A DNA stretch of 64,000 bases from Mucilaginibacter sp. KACC 22063 (GTDB lineage Bacteria > Bacteroidota > Bacteroidia > Sphingobacteriales > Sphingobacteriaceae), in the NCBI RefSeq assembly GCF_028736115.1, contig NZ_CP117877.1:3348001-3412000 (forward strand), written 5' to 3'. The translations under genes and the position numbers were made by a program. Below, piece by piece: positions 1 to 7,672 of the stretch. The notes below the pieces were generated by a model that saw only the letters and a list, made by a program, of their open reading frames with translations, did no database searches and was not told the DNA's origin. Within the stretch, counting starts at the first letter, position 1. Each line of letters opens with the position of its first letter.

Positions 1-1
1 G

Positions 2-1036
2 CTTGATATGCCTTTGTACCTGCGTATTGCGAATGAGCTTTATTTAAAGCGTTTGATCGTAGCAGGATTTGATGGCGTATACGAGTTTGGCAAAATGTTC
101 CGTAACGAAGGTATGGACCGTACCCACAACCCGGAGTTTACATCAATGGAAATATATGTAGCCTACAAAGACTATGTATGGATGATGGAGATGGTAGAAA
201 ACTGCCTTGAAAAGGTGGCCACAGAGGTAAATGGTTCGACGTTGGTTAAAGTGGGCGACCATGAAATTAACTTCGCCGGCCCTTACGAGCGTTTATCGAT
301 GTACGATTCCATCTTTAAATACACCGGTATCGATGTATCAAACATGGACGAACATGCTTTGCGCCAAACCTGCCGCGATTTAGCCATTGAGGTGGACAAC
401 ACCATGGGTAAAGGCAAGCTGATTGATGAGATTTTCAGCGCCAAGGTTGAAGCCAACTTAATACAGCCTACATACATTACCGATTACCCGGTGGAGATGA
501 CGCCGCTTGCTAAAAAGCACCGCACCAAAGAGGGTTTGGTTGAGCGATTTGAGCTGTTTGTTAACGGTAAAGAGATCGGCAATGCTTATTCAGAGCTTAA
601 TGACCCTTTGGATCAGCGCCAGCGTTTGGAAGACCAGCTGCTGTTAGCAGGCCGTGGCGATGAAGAAGCAATGGCTATGGACGAAGACTTTTTACGTTCG
701 CTTGAATATGGTATGCCGCCAACATCGGGCTTGGGTATAGGCATCGACCGTTTGGTGATGCTGATGACCAACCAGAGCACCATACAGGAAGTATTGTTCT
801 TCCCGCAGATGCGCCCTGAGAAAAAGGCCAAAGTGATTACCATTGATGACTTTGTAAACATCGGCGTGCCTGCCGAATGGGTACCGGTAATCAATAAAAT
901 GGGCTTCAATACGCCTGAAGAACTGAAAGCAGCTAACCCGAACAAGGTATTTAACGACCTTGGCGGCATGCGCAAGAAATTAAAGTTAGACTTAACAATG
1001 CCAGACAAAGACAGTGTTATGGCATGGTTTGCATAA
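2..1036 (+). CDS. lysS: Lysyl-tRNA synthetase, class II (5' end cut by window)
   Basis: Charges tRNA(Lys) with lysine in the cytoplasm. Only the C-terminal 344 residues are present; the frame is open from base 2 and the gene begins before the window. Class II motif 2 is visible ([18 protein letters not shown]) and motif 3 is [14 protein letters not shown], followed by FFPQMRPE where many bacterial LysRS proteins end. About 65 further residues follow, ending in VMAWFA; this tail looks like a helix-hairpin-helix-type extension and is, as far as I recall, usual in Bacteroidota LysRS. A strong terminator-like palindrome lies 120 bases downstream. The identification is firm. Confidence 0.97.
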   Translation, partial: LDMPLYLRIANELYLKRLIVAGFDGVYEFGKMFRNEGMDRTHNPEFTSMEIYVAYKDYVWMMEMVENCLEKVATEVNGSTLVKVGDHEINFAGPYERLSMYDSIFKYTGIDVSNMDEHALRQTCRDLAIEVDNTMGKGKLIDEIFSAKVEANLIQPTYITDYPVEMTPLAKKHRTKEGLVERFELFVNGKEIGNAYSELNDPLDQRQRLEDQLLLAGRGDEEAMAMDEDFLRSLEYGMPPTSGLGIGIDRLVMLMTNQSTIQEVLFFPQMRPEKKAKVITIDDFVNIGVPAEWVPVINKMGFNTPEELKAANPNKVFNDLGGMRKKLKLDLTMPDKDSVMAWFA

Positions 1037-1045
1037 GCATATTGA

Positions 1046-1147
1046 ATGTCATGCCGAACTAGTTTCGGCATCTCAAACGCACTGGTAAAATCAGATTGTG
1101 AGATCCTGAAACAAGTTCTCCGAAGGAGTCTCTTGGACAGAATGACG
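1046..1147. repeat. Dispersed hairpin repeat (GTCATGCC...GAATGACG type)
   Basis: The unit opens with a hairpin, ATGCCGAA pairing with TTCGGCAT, and continues with ATCTCA...TGAGAT complementarity, then closes with GAATGACG, roughly complementary to the opening GTCAT. Such short palindromic intergenic units are common in Bacteroidota genomes. Only one copy of this exact type is in the window, so its repeat nature rests on resemblance to known dispersed units. Confidence 0.45.
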
Positions 1148-1158
1148 TAAGGATAAAT

Positions 1159-1199
1159 AAACGAAACAAGCCCGGCAAATTGCCGGGCTTGTTTCGTTT
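1159..1199 (+). terminator. Rho-independent terminator of lysS
   Basis: A perfect 20-base inverted repeat around base 1179. The stem runs AAACGAAACAAGCCCGGCAA and its complement follows directly. The GC-rich core with flanking A and T tracts makes it functional in either direction. It is the only strong stop signal after lysS. Confidence 0.85.
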
Positions 1200-1258
1200 A
1201 TGAGGTTTACCGTCTTTGGGATGAATGAAGCAAGCGGCCGTTCACCTTTCATATCTCT

Positions 1259-1296
1259 GGGATTGCTTCTTCTCCTTACGGCGAATCGCAATGACG
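1259..1296. repeat. Dispersed repeat tail, copy 1 (GGGATTGCTTC...CGCAATGACG)
   Basis: Shares GGGATTGCTTC at its start and TCGCAATGACG at its end with the segment at 6799-6846. Two copies 5.5 kb apart in unrelated spacers support a dispersed repeat family. Confidence 0.5.
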
Positions 1297-1327
1297 TAAC
1301 TGTGACCTATCATAGTTAAACAAAAGC

Positions 1328-1427
1328 GTTGTCATGCTGAGCTTGTCGAAGCATGGTGGGTGGCTTTTGATGTATGAACCGATTATATTCCTTAAAATTC
1401 ATGCTTCGAGGGCCTGAGCATGACAAC
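1328..1427. repeat. REP-like imperfect inverted repeat
   Basis: Arm 1 (1328-1355) begins GTTGTCATGCT and ends TCGAAGCATG. Arm 2 (1400-1427) is its imperfect reverse complement, beginning CATGCTTCGA and ending AGCATGACAAC. A 44-base spacer separates them. It would fold into a long cruciform or transcript hairpin and resembles TGTCATGCTGAGC-type repeats seen across Bacteroidota. Confidence 0.55.
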
Positions 1428-1537
1428 CCATAACCATTCATAACAAGCCACATCCTTAACCAAAACTTAAAATAACGATAATTATTTGTTTATAAAGGTT
1501 ATATAGTTTTATGTTGGACACTTAAAGCTGAAAAGAC

Positions 1538-1738
1538 ATGACACTGGAGATAACTGAAAACGAATATCTGATCAAGCTCGACCGTACTAAATTCGGGCTT
1601 TCATTCCTGCGCAGCCTTTTAAAACAGGTTGAAGTAGCTAACCCAACCGAAGACGATCTGTTTTCATCAGAACGTCATTCGCGTATAAAGAATGATCCTG
1701 CTGAACCTGATTATTTTGGTTCTTTAGAAGATAAATAA
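1538..1738 (+). CDS. Small conserved-looking hypothetical protein (66 aa)
   Basis: A 66-residue acidic protein starting MTLEITENEYLIKLDR and ending FGSLEDK. It has no signal peptide or membrane segment. The first half (EYLIKLDRTKFGLSFLRSLLKQVE) could form a beta hairpin and a helix, a layout seen in small antitoxin-like or adaptor proteins, but I recognise no family. Its start lies in an A-rich stretch and its stop is followed by an inverted repeat shared with the convergent gene. I think it is real because of its position and coherent composition, but no function can be assigned. Confidence 0.55.
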   Translation: MTLEITENEYLIKLDRTKFGLSFLRSLLKQVEVANPTEDDLFSSERHSRIKNDPAEPDYFGSLEDK

Positions 1739-1747
1739 AAGGGCTTA

Positions 1748-1768
1748 ACCGCAATTAATAATTGCGGT
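1748..1768. terminator. Inverted repeat between convergent genes
   Basis: ACCGCAATTA (1748-1757) pairs perfectly with TAATTGCGGT (1759-1768). It overlaps the last codons of the minus-strand gene ending at 1755. No clear T-tract follows, so it may be a weak bidirectional terminator only. Confidence 0.4.
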
Positions 1769-2300
1769 AACCTCTTTGCACCTGCTTGTCCATCTGATTA
1801 AGCTGGCCTTTCATCATCTTGATCTGATCGGCAAGCAGTTTATTTTTATCTTCTTTAGTAGCCTCAGATAAATACTGCTGCGCTTCACGCTTATTGCGTT
1901 TTGCCATTGAAATACCTGCCAGGCTCAGTTTAGCCAAAGCTGTATTGTGCGACATACGCATACCTAAAGAAAGGGCTTTCTTAAAGTATTTTTCAGATTT
2001 CATAGGCGCCTTACGCGACTCAATTAAACCCAATAGCAGGTTGTAATAACCATGCTGATTTTTGTTTAACTGTGTTTCGTAATTAGTGATCTTTAATAAC
2101 CACTGCTCCGCTTCATCCTGTTTTTCTTTACGCAGATAGAACTGCGCAATGATCATATTTTCGTTAAAGAAGTAAGTTAAAAGTATGATACCGCCGATAA
2201 GGAATACCAGTATACCCCAACCCCAAAAACCAAATCCGGCAAGAGTAACCGCTGCACCAAGCACAACACAGGCAATTATCAGACGAACAATATTTGACAT
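1755..2300 (-). CDS. Membrane-anchored TPR-like protein
   Basis: 181 residues. Residues 1-45 form two closely spaced membrane segments rich in Gly, Phe and Trp (GFGFWGWGILVFLIGGIILLTYFF). The remainder is soluble and helical, with TPR-like pairs such as DEAEQWLLKITNY and EKYFKKALSLGM, then a basic, Gln-rich tail ending RGYRNY. TPR domains mediate protein contacts, so a scaffold role at the inner membrane is possible, but no partner is visible. It is a single gene, divergent from ung (73 bases between starts) and convergent with the small gene upstream. The family is not recognised. Confidence 0.75.
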   Translation of the reverse strand: MSNIVRLIIACVVLGAAVTLAGFGFWGWGILVFLIGGIILLTYFFNENMIIAQFYLRKEKQDEAEQWLLKITNYETQLNKNQHGYYNLLLGLIESRKAPMKSEKYFKKALSLGMRMSHNTALAKLSLAGISMAKRNKREAQQYLSEATKEDKNKLLADQIKMMKGQLNQMDKQVQRGYRNY

Positions 2301-2372
2301 AATTATATTATAGAATATTAATGTACAAATATCCGTTTATTTGTACGCTTAAGCAACATTTACTAAATATTT

Positions 2373-3050
2373 ATGGCAATAGATCTGGAGCCGGGCTGGC
2401 TTAATGTTTTGCAAGACGAGTTTAAGAAAGATTACATGGTAAAACTGCGCCATTTTCTGCAGGAAGAGAAGCAGCAAGGCCAGGTTGTATACCCCAAAAA
2501 TGCCGATATATTTAATGCTTTTAACAAAACACCTTTTGATAAGGTAAAGGTAGTGATCCTGGGGCAAGACCCCTATCCTGGTGCTCATCAGGCGCATGGT
2601 TTATCGTTTTCTGTACAAAAAGGGATTGCCATACCACGCTCGCTGATCAACATCTACAAAGAACTGGAAACAGATATAACGGGCTTTAAAAAACCAGCAC
2701 ATGGCAATCTGGAAGGTTGGGCACAACAAGGTGTATTACTTTTAAACGCTACGCTTACTGTACGCGCAGGGGCACCGGCATCGCATCAGAAAAAGGGTTG
2801 GGAAATATTTACCGATGCGGTGATCAAGAAAATATCAGACTTGAAAGAAGGTGTCGTGTTTATTTTATGGGGCAGCTATGCGCAATCCAAAATTGCACTG
2901 ATTGATCAAAGCAAGCATTTTATATTGAAATCGGTACACCCATCGCCATTATCCGTAGAGCGCGGATTCTGGGGCTCAAAACCATTTTCCAAGACTAATG
3001 AACTGTTAGAGAAACAAGGCAAAACACCAATCGACTGGCAGATTTATTAG
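2373..3050 (+). CDS. ung: Uracil-DNA glycosylase, family 1
   Basis: Removes uracil from DNA as the first step of base-excision repair. The 225-residue length is normal for the family. The water-activating motif GQDPYPG is present with its catalytic Asp, and the C-terminal HPSPLS motif carries the catalytic His and the minor-groove loop. The start ATG lies in an AT-rich region with no competing upstream start in frame. It is transcribed alone; an imperfectly spaced but perfectly matched inverted repeat follows its stop. Confidence 0.97.
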   Translation: MAIDLEPGWLNVLQDEFKKDYMVKLRHFLQEEKQQGQVVYPKNADIFNAFNKTPFDKVKVVILGQDPYPGAHQAHGLSFSVQKGIAIPRSLINIYKELETDITGFKKPAHGNLEGWAQQGVLLLNATLTVRAGAPASHQKKGWEIFTDAVIKKISDLKEGVVFILWGSYAQSKIALIDQSKHFILKSVHPSPLSVERGFWGSKPFSKTNELLEKQGKTPIDWQIY

Positions 3051-3055
3051 TGTTG

Positions 3056-3123
3056 AATTTTGAATTAGTGAATGATGGCCTGATTTGAATATTCAGTATT
3101 CAGTAACTCACTAATTCAAAATT
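3056..3123. terminator. Inverted repeat between ung and the Lrp-type gene
   Basis: AATTTTGAATTAGTG (3056-3070) is exactly repeated in inverse at 3109-3123, with 38 bases between. The right arm overlaps the stop codon of the minus-strand regulator. AT-rich and lacking a GC core, it is at best a weak bidirectional terminator. Confidence 0.4.
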
Positions 3124-3592
3124 AGTACTCCAGCGGTATAATAGGTTCCTTTTTGCTGGTCGACATGATCATCATTGTCTGGAAGGTTTTAACAACGCTT
3201 ATACGGCTGATCTTTTCCATAATCAGTTGCTCATATGATTTAATGTCGCGCACATATACTTTTAACAGAAAGTCGCATTGCCCGGTAACGTGGTGGCATT
3301 CCGTTACTTCGTTGATCTTCTGTATCTCGTCTAAAAATATCTGAATGGTATTGTTCTTATGAAAGTCGAGCGAGATTTGTATAAAGGTCTTAATGCCTAA
3401 GCCCAGTTTTTCCTCATCAACTAAGGCATGATAGCTTTTAATATAGTTGGCATTCTCAAGCTTACGCACACGTTCTAAAGTAGGCGCCGGTGATAAACCA
3501 ATCTCATTTGATAATTGCAGATTGGTGATTCTGCCGTTTTCCTGTAATATCTTTAATATCTGAAGATCTATTTTATCAAGTTCGTTTGCCAT
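3122..3592 (-). CDS. Lrp/AsnC family transcriptional regulator
   Basis: 156 residues from MANELDKIDLQILKILQ. An N-terminal helix-turn-helix (about residues 3-55, with RITNLQLSNEIGLSPAPTLERVRKLE) is followed by the RAM/AsnC ligand-binding domain (YHALVDEEKLGLGIKTFIQISL, then VTECHHVTGQCDFLLKVYV). Lrp-type proteins sense amino acids and work as oligomers. I chose the internal ATG because the 17 residues upstream are basic and hydrophobic and not family-like. It is divergent from mntR, so the two genes share a 120-base control region. Its target is unknown. Confidence 0.92.
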   Translation of the reverse strand: MANELDKIDLQILKILQENGRITNLQLSNEIGLSPAPTLERVRKLENANYIKSYHALVDEEKLGLGIKTFIQISLDFHKNNTIQIFLDEIQKINEVTECHHVTGQCDFLLKVYVRDIKSYEQLIMEKISRISVVKTFQTMMIMSTSKKEPIIPLEY

Positions 3593-3675
3593 GGTCTTAA
3601 ATCGGACTACAATTCTACAAAATATTATTTTTCGAAACGGCATTTAAAACAAATATTAATTCTAATCGTAAAATA

Positions 3676-3691
3676 TTTAGATTAGTCTAAA
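3676..3691. promoter_or_regulatory. DtxR/MntR-type operator palindrome
   Basis: TTTAGA-TTAG-TCTAAA, a perfect 6-4-6 palindrome, lies 9 bases upstream of the predicted -7 element of mntR. Half-sites of this TTTAG/CTAAA style fit DtxR-family operators. It would let MntR repress itself and mntH and may also affect the divergent Lrp-type gene. Confidence 0.6.
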
Positions 3692-3699
3692 ATTTTAAT

Positions 3700-3707
3700 T
3701 AGATTTG
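3700..3707 (+). promoter_or_regulatory. Bacteroidota -7 element of mntR
   Basis: TAGATTTG matches TANNTTTG exactly. It ends five bases before the ATG, so the transcript would start at or near the start codon and be leaderless or almost so. No good -33 TTTG is visible. Confidence 0.5.
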
Positions 3708-3712
3708 TTTAA

Positions 3713-4369
3713 ATGCAAACTTTTACTGAAGAGAATTATCTTAAAACCATTTATCACCTGGCTACCGAATCTGAAACGGTATCAACCAATCAGTTGGCTG
3801 CGATATTAAACACAAAGGCAGCTTCGGTTACTGATATGCTGAAAAGGTTGGCCGAAAAACAGCTGATTGACTATAAGCCCTACTATGGGGTAAGCCTCAC
3901 TCCCACCGGAAGCAAAATTGCCGTGAACGTCATTCGTCGCCACAGGCTATGGGAATATTTTTTGGTGGAGAAACTAAAATTTAAATGGGACGAGGTACAC
4001 GAGATGGCCGAGGAACTGGAACATATATCGTCCATAGAGCTTGTTGACCGTTTAGATGAGTTTATGGGACACCCATCTTACGACCCGCATGGCGACCCCA
4101 TACCCGATAAAAATGGGCATTTTAAGCACGAGGTTTGCAAACCGATAAGCATGCTTGCTGTTAATGAAGGCGGGCCGATTACTGCTGTACGCGAGCATAC
4201 TTCTGCATTTTTACAATACCTTGAAAAGCTTAACCTGCTTATTGGCAACAAAGTGAAGGTTGTTGAGGTGCTGGAGTACGACCAATCGGTTGTGTTAACA
4301 ATTAACGAAAGTGGTAACAGGATCAGCATCAGCCGCGATGCTGCTAAAAATATATTAATAGCCATATGA
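3713..4369 (+). CDS. mntR: DtxR/MntR-family metal-dependent repressor
   Basis: 218 residues. Residues 1-65 are a winged helix (TEENYLKTIYHLATE then VSTNQLAAILNTKAASVTDMLKRLAEKQLI). Residues 70-140 form the metal-binding dimerisation domain, with HRLWEYFLVEKLKFKWDEVHEMAEELEHI and GHPSYDPHGDPIP carrying the expected His, Glu and Asp ligands. The C-terminal third is an SH3-like FeoA-type domain (GGPITAVRE to VLTINESGN). Its stop overlaps the mntH start by four bases (ATGA), so the two are translationally coupled. A perfect palindrome sits just upstream. Manganese rather than iron is inferred from the partner transporter. Confidence 0.92.
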   Translation: MQTFTEENYLKTIYHLATESETVSTNQLAAILNTKAASVTDMLKRLAEKQLIDYKPYYGVSLTPTGSKIAVNVIRRHRLWEYFLVEKLKFKWDEVHEMAEELEHISSIELVDRLDEFMGHPSYDPHGDPIPDKNGHFKHEVCKPISMLAVNEGGPITAVREHTSAFLQYLEKLNLLIGNKVKVVEVLEYDQSVVLTINESGNRISISRDAAKNILIAI

Positions 4370-6240
4370 GCGAATCTTTAGGTAATGTACATGGCTCGGT
4401 AGCTACAGACAAAAGAACAGGCTGGCGCAGGTTCCTGTCTTTTATAGGTCCCGCGTATCTGATCAGCGTCGGGTACATGGACCCGGGCAATTGGGCAACC
4501 GACCTTGCCGCAGGCAGCCAGTTTGGGTACAGACTGATTTGGGTATTATTGTTATCAAACATTATTGCGCTGTTGCTGCAATCACTCAGTGCAAGGCTGG
4601 GCATAGTACGTGGGCTCGACCTGGCGCAGGCATCAAGGCACTCATACAACCGCTTTGTCAACTTTTGCTTGTTCATACTGGCACAAATTGCCATTATAGC
4701 CTGCGATCTGGCCGAAATCATCGGTATGGCTATAGGTTTGCAACTACTTTTCGGCCTGCCGTTGATCTGGGGTGTTTCCATCACCATGCTCGACACCATT
4801 TTGCTGCTTTTCCTGATGAATAAAGGCATGCGCAAACTGGAAGCATTTATTGTATCGCTTGTGTTAATTGTAGGCCTGTCGTTCCTGGCAGAAATGTTTA
4901 TCGCCAAGCCGGATGTGGTAGAAATAGCAAAAGGATTTGTACCTAATAGCCTTAGCGATGCCCAGTTGTATGTGGCTATCGGTATTATTGGTGCTACAGT
5001 AATGCCGCACAACTTGTATCTGCATTCGTCGCTTGTTCAAACGCGTAAAATTGAACGCACAGACGAAGGTATTGGCAATGCCATTAAATTTAACCTTTGG
5101 GATACTACCATTGCACTTAACCTGGCCTTTTTTGTTAACGCCGCCATTTTAATATTGGCCGCCAGTGCTTTTTACAGAAACGGCTACCATGAAATAGCAG
5201 AAATATCTGACGCACATAAACTACTGAGTAAGATTTTCGGTGATATGGCTCCGAGATTGTTTGCCATAGCGCTTATTGCTTCGGGGCAAAGCTCAACCAT
5301 TACAGGTACACTCGCCGGACAAATTGTAATGGAAGGCCACATTAACCTGCGTATAGCACCGTGGCTGCGCCGTTTACTCACCCGCTTATTAGCTATTATA
5401 CCAGCTTATTTTACCCTTATTTATGCCGGTGGCGATGGACTTAGCCATCTTTTGGTACTAAGCCAGGTAGTATTGAGCTTACAATTAGGTTTTGCCGTTA
5501 TTCCACTGATACATTTTACATCAGATAAGGTACGGATGGGCAAATTTGCCATCAGAATCTGGGTGCGCATTTTTGCCTGGATTGCCGCTGCGCTAATTGT
5601 TGTGTTAAATGTAAGACTGGTGATACAGGAATTTGACGACTGGAGTAAATCGGGCAATGTTTCGCCATTAATATTGGATGGCATCATTGTACCAATAACA
5701 ATAGGTATAGGCTTACTATTGCTATATGTTACTGTGAAGCCTTTGTTAGTCAAAGCCCCTGACAAGCCTAATAACGTTCCGCACGGCATTGCCAAGGCTA
5801 TACAGTCCATAGACCGTATTAATTATAATCATATTGGTATAGCTATTGACTTTTCGCGAAACGATTGGGAGTCTATCCGGCATGGCATTATGCAGGGCGG
5901 CAAAGAGGCTAACTATACGCTTATACACGTTGTAGAAACCGCAGCGGCACGTTATCACGGCAATGAGGTAATGGATATGGAAACCCAAAGCGATGCTGAT
6001 AACTTACAGCAATACGCCGACGAACTGGTTGCTTTAGGCTATAAGGCCAATACACATATTGGTTACGGTGCTACGGCAACGGCTATTGCAGATGTGGTAA
6101 AACAGGAAAACATTGATTTCGTTGTAATGGGGTCGCATGGGCACAGGATTTTGAAAGATTTGATCTTCGGCACAACTGTGAACGCTGTGAGGCATAAGGT
6201 GAAGGTACCGGTGCTGATAGTAAAACCGCTACCTAAATAA
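4366..6240 (+). CDS. mntH: Nramp-type Mn2+/H+ symporter fused to a universal stress protein domain
   Basis: 624 residues. Residues 1-470 are an 11-12 segment Nramp transporter importing Mn2+ or Fe2+ across the inner membrane. The metal-site motifs are intact: DPGN at 39-42 in TM1 and MPHN at 213-216 in TM6. Residues about 486-624 are a Usp domain (HIGIAIDFS, then VVMGSHGHRILKDLIFGTT), with the G-2X-G-9X-G(S/T)-like nucleotide-binding signature read as GSHGHRI...FGTT. Ordinary MntH is about 410-450 residues, so the tail is an extra cytoplasmic module. It is co-transcribed with mntR and followed closely by smpB. I infer that the Usp part senses ATP or stress to modulate transport. Confidence 0.93.
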   Translation: MSESLGNVHGSVATDKRTGWRRFLSFIGPAYLISVGYMDPGNWATDLAAGSQFGYRLIWVLLLSNIIALLLQSLSARLGIVRGLDLAQASRHSYNRFVNFCLFILAQIAIIACDLAEIIGMAIGLQLLFGLPLIWGVSITMLDTILLLFLMNKGMRKLEAFIVSLVLIVGLSFLAEMFIAKPDVVEIAKGFVPNSLSDAQLYVAIGIIGATVMPHNLYLHSSLVQTRKIERTDEGIGNAIKFNLWDTTIALNLAFFVNAAILILAASAFYRNGYHEIAEISDAHKLLSKIFGDMAPRLFAIALIASGQSSTITGTLAGQIVMEGHINLRIAPWLRRLLTRLLAIIPAYFTLIYAGGDGLSHLLVLSQVVLSLQLGFAVIPLIHFTSDKVRMGKFAIRIWVRIFAWIAAALIVVLNVRLVIQEFDDWSKSGNVSPLILDGIIVPITIGIGLLLLYVTVKPLLVKAPDKPNNVPHGIAKAIQSIDRINYNHIGIAIDFSRNDWESIRHGIMQGGKEANYTLIHVVETAAARYHGNEVMDMETQSDADNLQQYADELVALGYKANTHIGYGATATAIADVVKQENIDFVVMGSHGHRILKDLIFGTTVNAVRHKVKVPVLIVKPLPK

Positions 6241-6259
6241 TTTGCATATTTGTAAAATA

Positions 6260-6709
6260 ATGAGTCAGGATCTGTATATAAAAAATAAGAAGGCGTATTT
6301 TGAATACCACATACTGGATAAATATGTGGCGGGGATTAAATTATTAGGTACTGAAATTAAATCGATACGTGAGGGAAAAGCCAATATTAATGATGCCTTC
6401 TGCACGTTTATAGGCAACCAGCTATATGTACGTAACCTGCACATTTCCGAGTATTCCCACGGCTCATTTTACAACCACGAAGCCAAGCGCGACCGTGTAT
6501 TGCTACTTAACAAAAAGGAATTAAAAAAGCTGCAAACGCGTACCGAAGAAAAAGGCTACACGATTGTTCCACTTGGGATTTTTATCAGCGAACGCGGCTT
6601 TGCAAAGCTGGAAATTGCTTTGGCACAAGGTAAAAAAGCCTTCGACAAACGCGACACGATAAAAGATCGTGAAAGCAAAATTGAGCTGAGCCGGGTAATG
6701 AAGAGATAA
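6260..6709 (+). CDS. smpB: SsrA-binding protein SmpB
   Basis: Binds tmRNA and delivers it to stalled ribosomes for trans-translation. 149 residues from MSQDLYIKNKKAYFEY. The core motifs are present: LGTEIKSIREGKANINDAF, SEYSHGSFYNHEAKRDRVLLL and the basic tail GKKAFDKRDTIKDRE...SRVMKR. I prefer this ATG to an in-frame one 18 bases upstream, since SmpB proteins start close to the conserved YIKNKKA block. The gene follows mntH by 19 bases and may be read through from it. Confidence 0.96.
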   Translation: MSQDLYIKNKKAYFEYHILDKYVAGIKLLGTEIKSIREGKANINDAFCTFIGNQLYVRNLHISEYSHGSFYNHEAKRDRVLLLNKKELKKLQTRTEEKGYTIVPLGIFISERGFAKLEIALAQGKKAFDKRDTIKDRESKIELSRVMKR

Positions 6710-6798
6710 TCGGGTTAGAATCAAGACATCATGATTTGGGTATTTGTCATATTGAAAGCAGTGAAATATCTAAATCAATCTTGAGTTTTAACCTACCG

Positions 6799-6846
6799 GG
6801 GATTGCTTCATCCTCCCGATATAAATCTGGACTTTTCGCAATGACG
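6799..6846. repeat. Dispersed repeat tail, copy 2 (GGATTGCTTC...CGCAATGACG)
   Basis: Carries GGGATTGCTTC, a short pyrimidine-rich stretch and TTCGCAATGACG, matching the ends of 1259-1296. It sits in the 196-base spacer between the convergent smpB and pcm genes, which has no other visible feature. Confidence 0.5.
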
Positions 6847-6905
6847 CCTTTTCATTAACTCTTAAATCGGACCTCAGAAATCTCAAATCCGTTATCTGAA
6901 AATCT

Positions 6906-7562
6906 TTACCAGGCTTTATCTCCCACTAGCGGTACGAACCTGAAAGTATCAAGCACATGCTTTTCATAGTCGTTTTCTGATACCTTTAGCACAGTCACCA
7001 TCTTTTGCTGCTCTTCGTCGCCTACCGGTATTACTAATATTCCACCGATATTCAATTGCTTTAATAGTATCTCAGGCACGGTTGGCGCACCAGCCGTTAC
7101 AATGATCTTATCATAAGGGGCATGTTCTCCTATACCCCTTGAACCATCACCCAGAAAGAATTGCGGCTTATATCCCATATAAGGCAATACCTGCCTGGTA
7201 CGTTCATAAAGCTTTTCCTGGCGTTCTATGGTAAACACACTGGCGCCCAGTTCAACCAAAATACAAGTCTGATAACCTGATCCTGTACCTATTTCAAGTA
7301 CTTTATCGCCTTTGTTAATGTGCAGTAATTCTGTTTGGTAAGCAACGGTGTAGGGTTGTGAGATAGTTTGCCCCTCGCCTATCGGAAAAGCAATGTCCTT
7401 ATAGGCCTGGTTCCAAAACGTTTCGTCGAAAAAATAATGGCGGGGTACTTTTCCAATGGCTTGCAATACCCGCTCGTCTTCGATACCTTTTTTCTTTAGT
7501 AGTTCAACAAGGCGTTTGCGGGCGCCCTTTTCGCGGTAATTGTCAATAAACTTGTAGGCCAT
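6906..7562 (-). CDS. pcm: Protein-L-isoaspartate O-methyltransferase
   Basis: Uses S-adenosylmethionine to methylate isoaspartyl residues so that damaged proteins can be repaired. 218 residues, the normal length. Recognisable blocks are VPRHYFFDE, the isoaspartate-binding PIGEGQTISQPYTVAYQTELL, and SAM motif I VLEIGTGSGYQTCIL. The C-terminal YDKIIVTAGAPTVPEILLKQL and GGILVIPVGD are also typical. It stands alone; priA lies 110 bases upstream in the same direction. Confidence 0.95.
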   Translation of the reverse strand: MAYKFIDNYREKGARKRLVELLKKKGIEDERVLQAIGKVPRHYFFDETFWNQAYKDIAFPIGEGQTISQPYTVAYQTELLHINKGDKVLEIGTGSGYQTCILVELGASVFTIERQEKLYERTRQVLPYMGYKPQFFLGDGSRGIGEHAPYDKIIVTAGAPTVPEILLKQLNIGGILVIPVGDEEQQKMVTVLKVSENDYEKHVLDTFRFVPLVGDKAW

Positions 7563-7672
7563 CGTTGCGCAAATTTACAGAAATGCACGCAGCAAATCGG
7601 CTTTTTAAGCACATACAAGCTTCAATTTATTTGTAATCAGAAGATTATTTTATCCACTATAGCACAAACCAG

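Larger units (their letters stand above)
1037..1537. other. Repeat-rich intergenic spacer without a gene
   Basis: Five hundred bases with no credible gene. It holds, in order, a hairpin-forming repeat with complementary ends (1046-1147), the lysS terminator palindrome (1159-1199), a repeat ending in CGCAATGACG (1259-1296) and an imperfect 28-base inverted repeat (1328-1355 against 1400-1427). The last 100 bases are AT-rich and probably hold the promoter of the next small gene, but I cannot point to a convincing -7 element. Confidence 0.7.

Noticed and set aside
613..1071. 152-codon open frame on the strand opposite lysS
   Set aside because: It lies fully opposite a conserved gene, has no family-like sequence, and its composition is that of a reverse-frame shadow.
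4344..5012. 222-codon open frame opposite mntH
   Set aside because: Antisense to Nramp coding sequence, Ser/Ala/Ile-rich in the way of reverse frames, no recognisable start region or domain.
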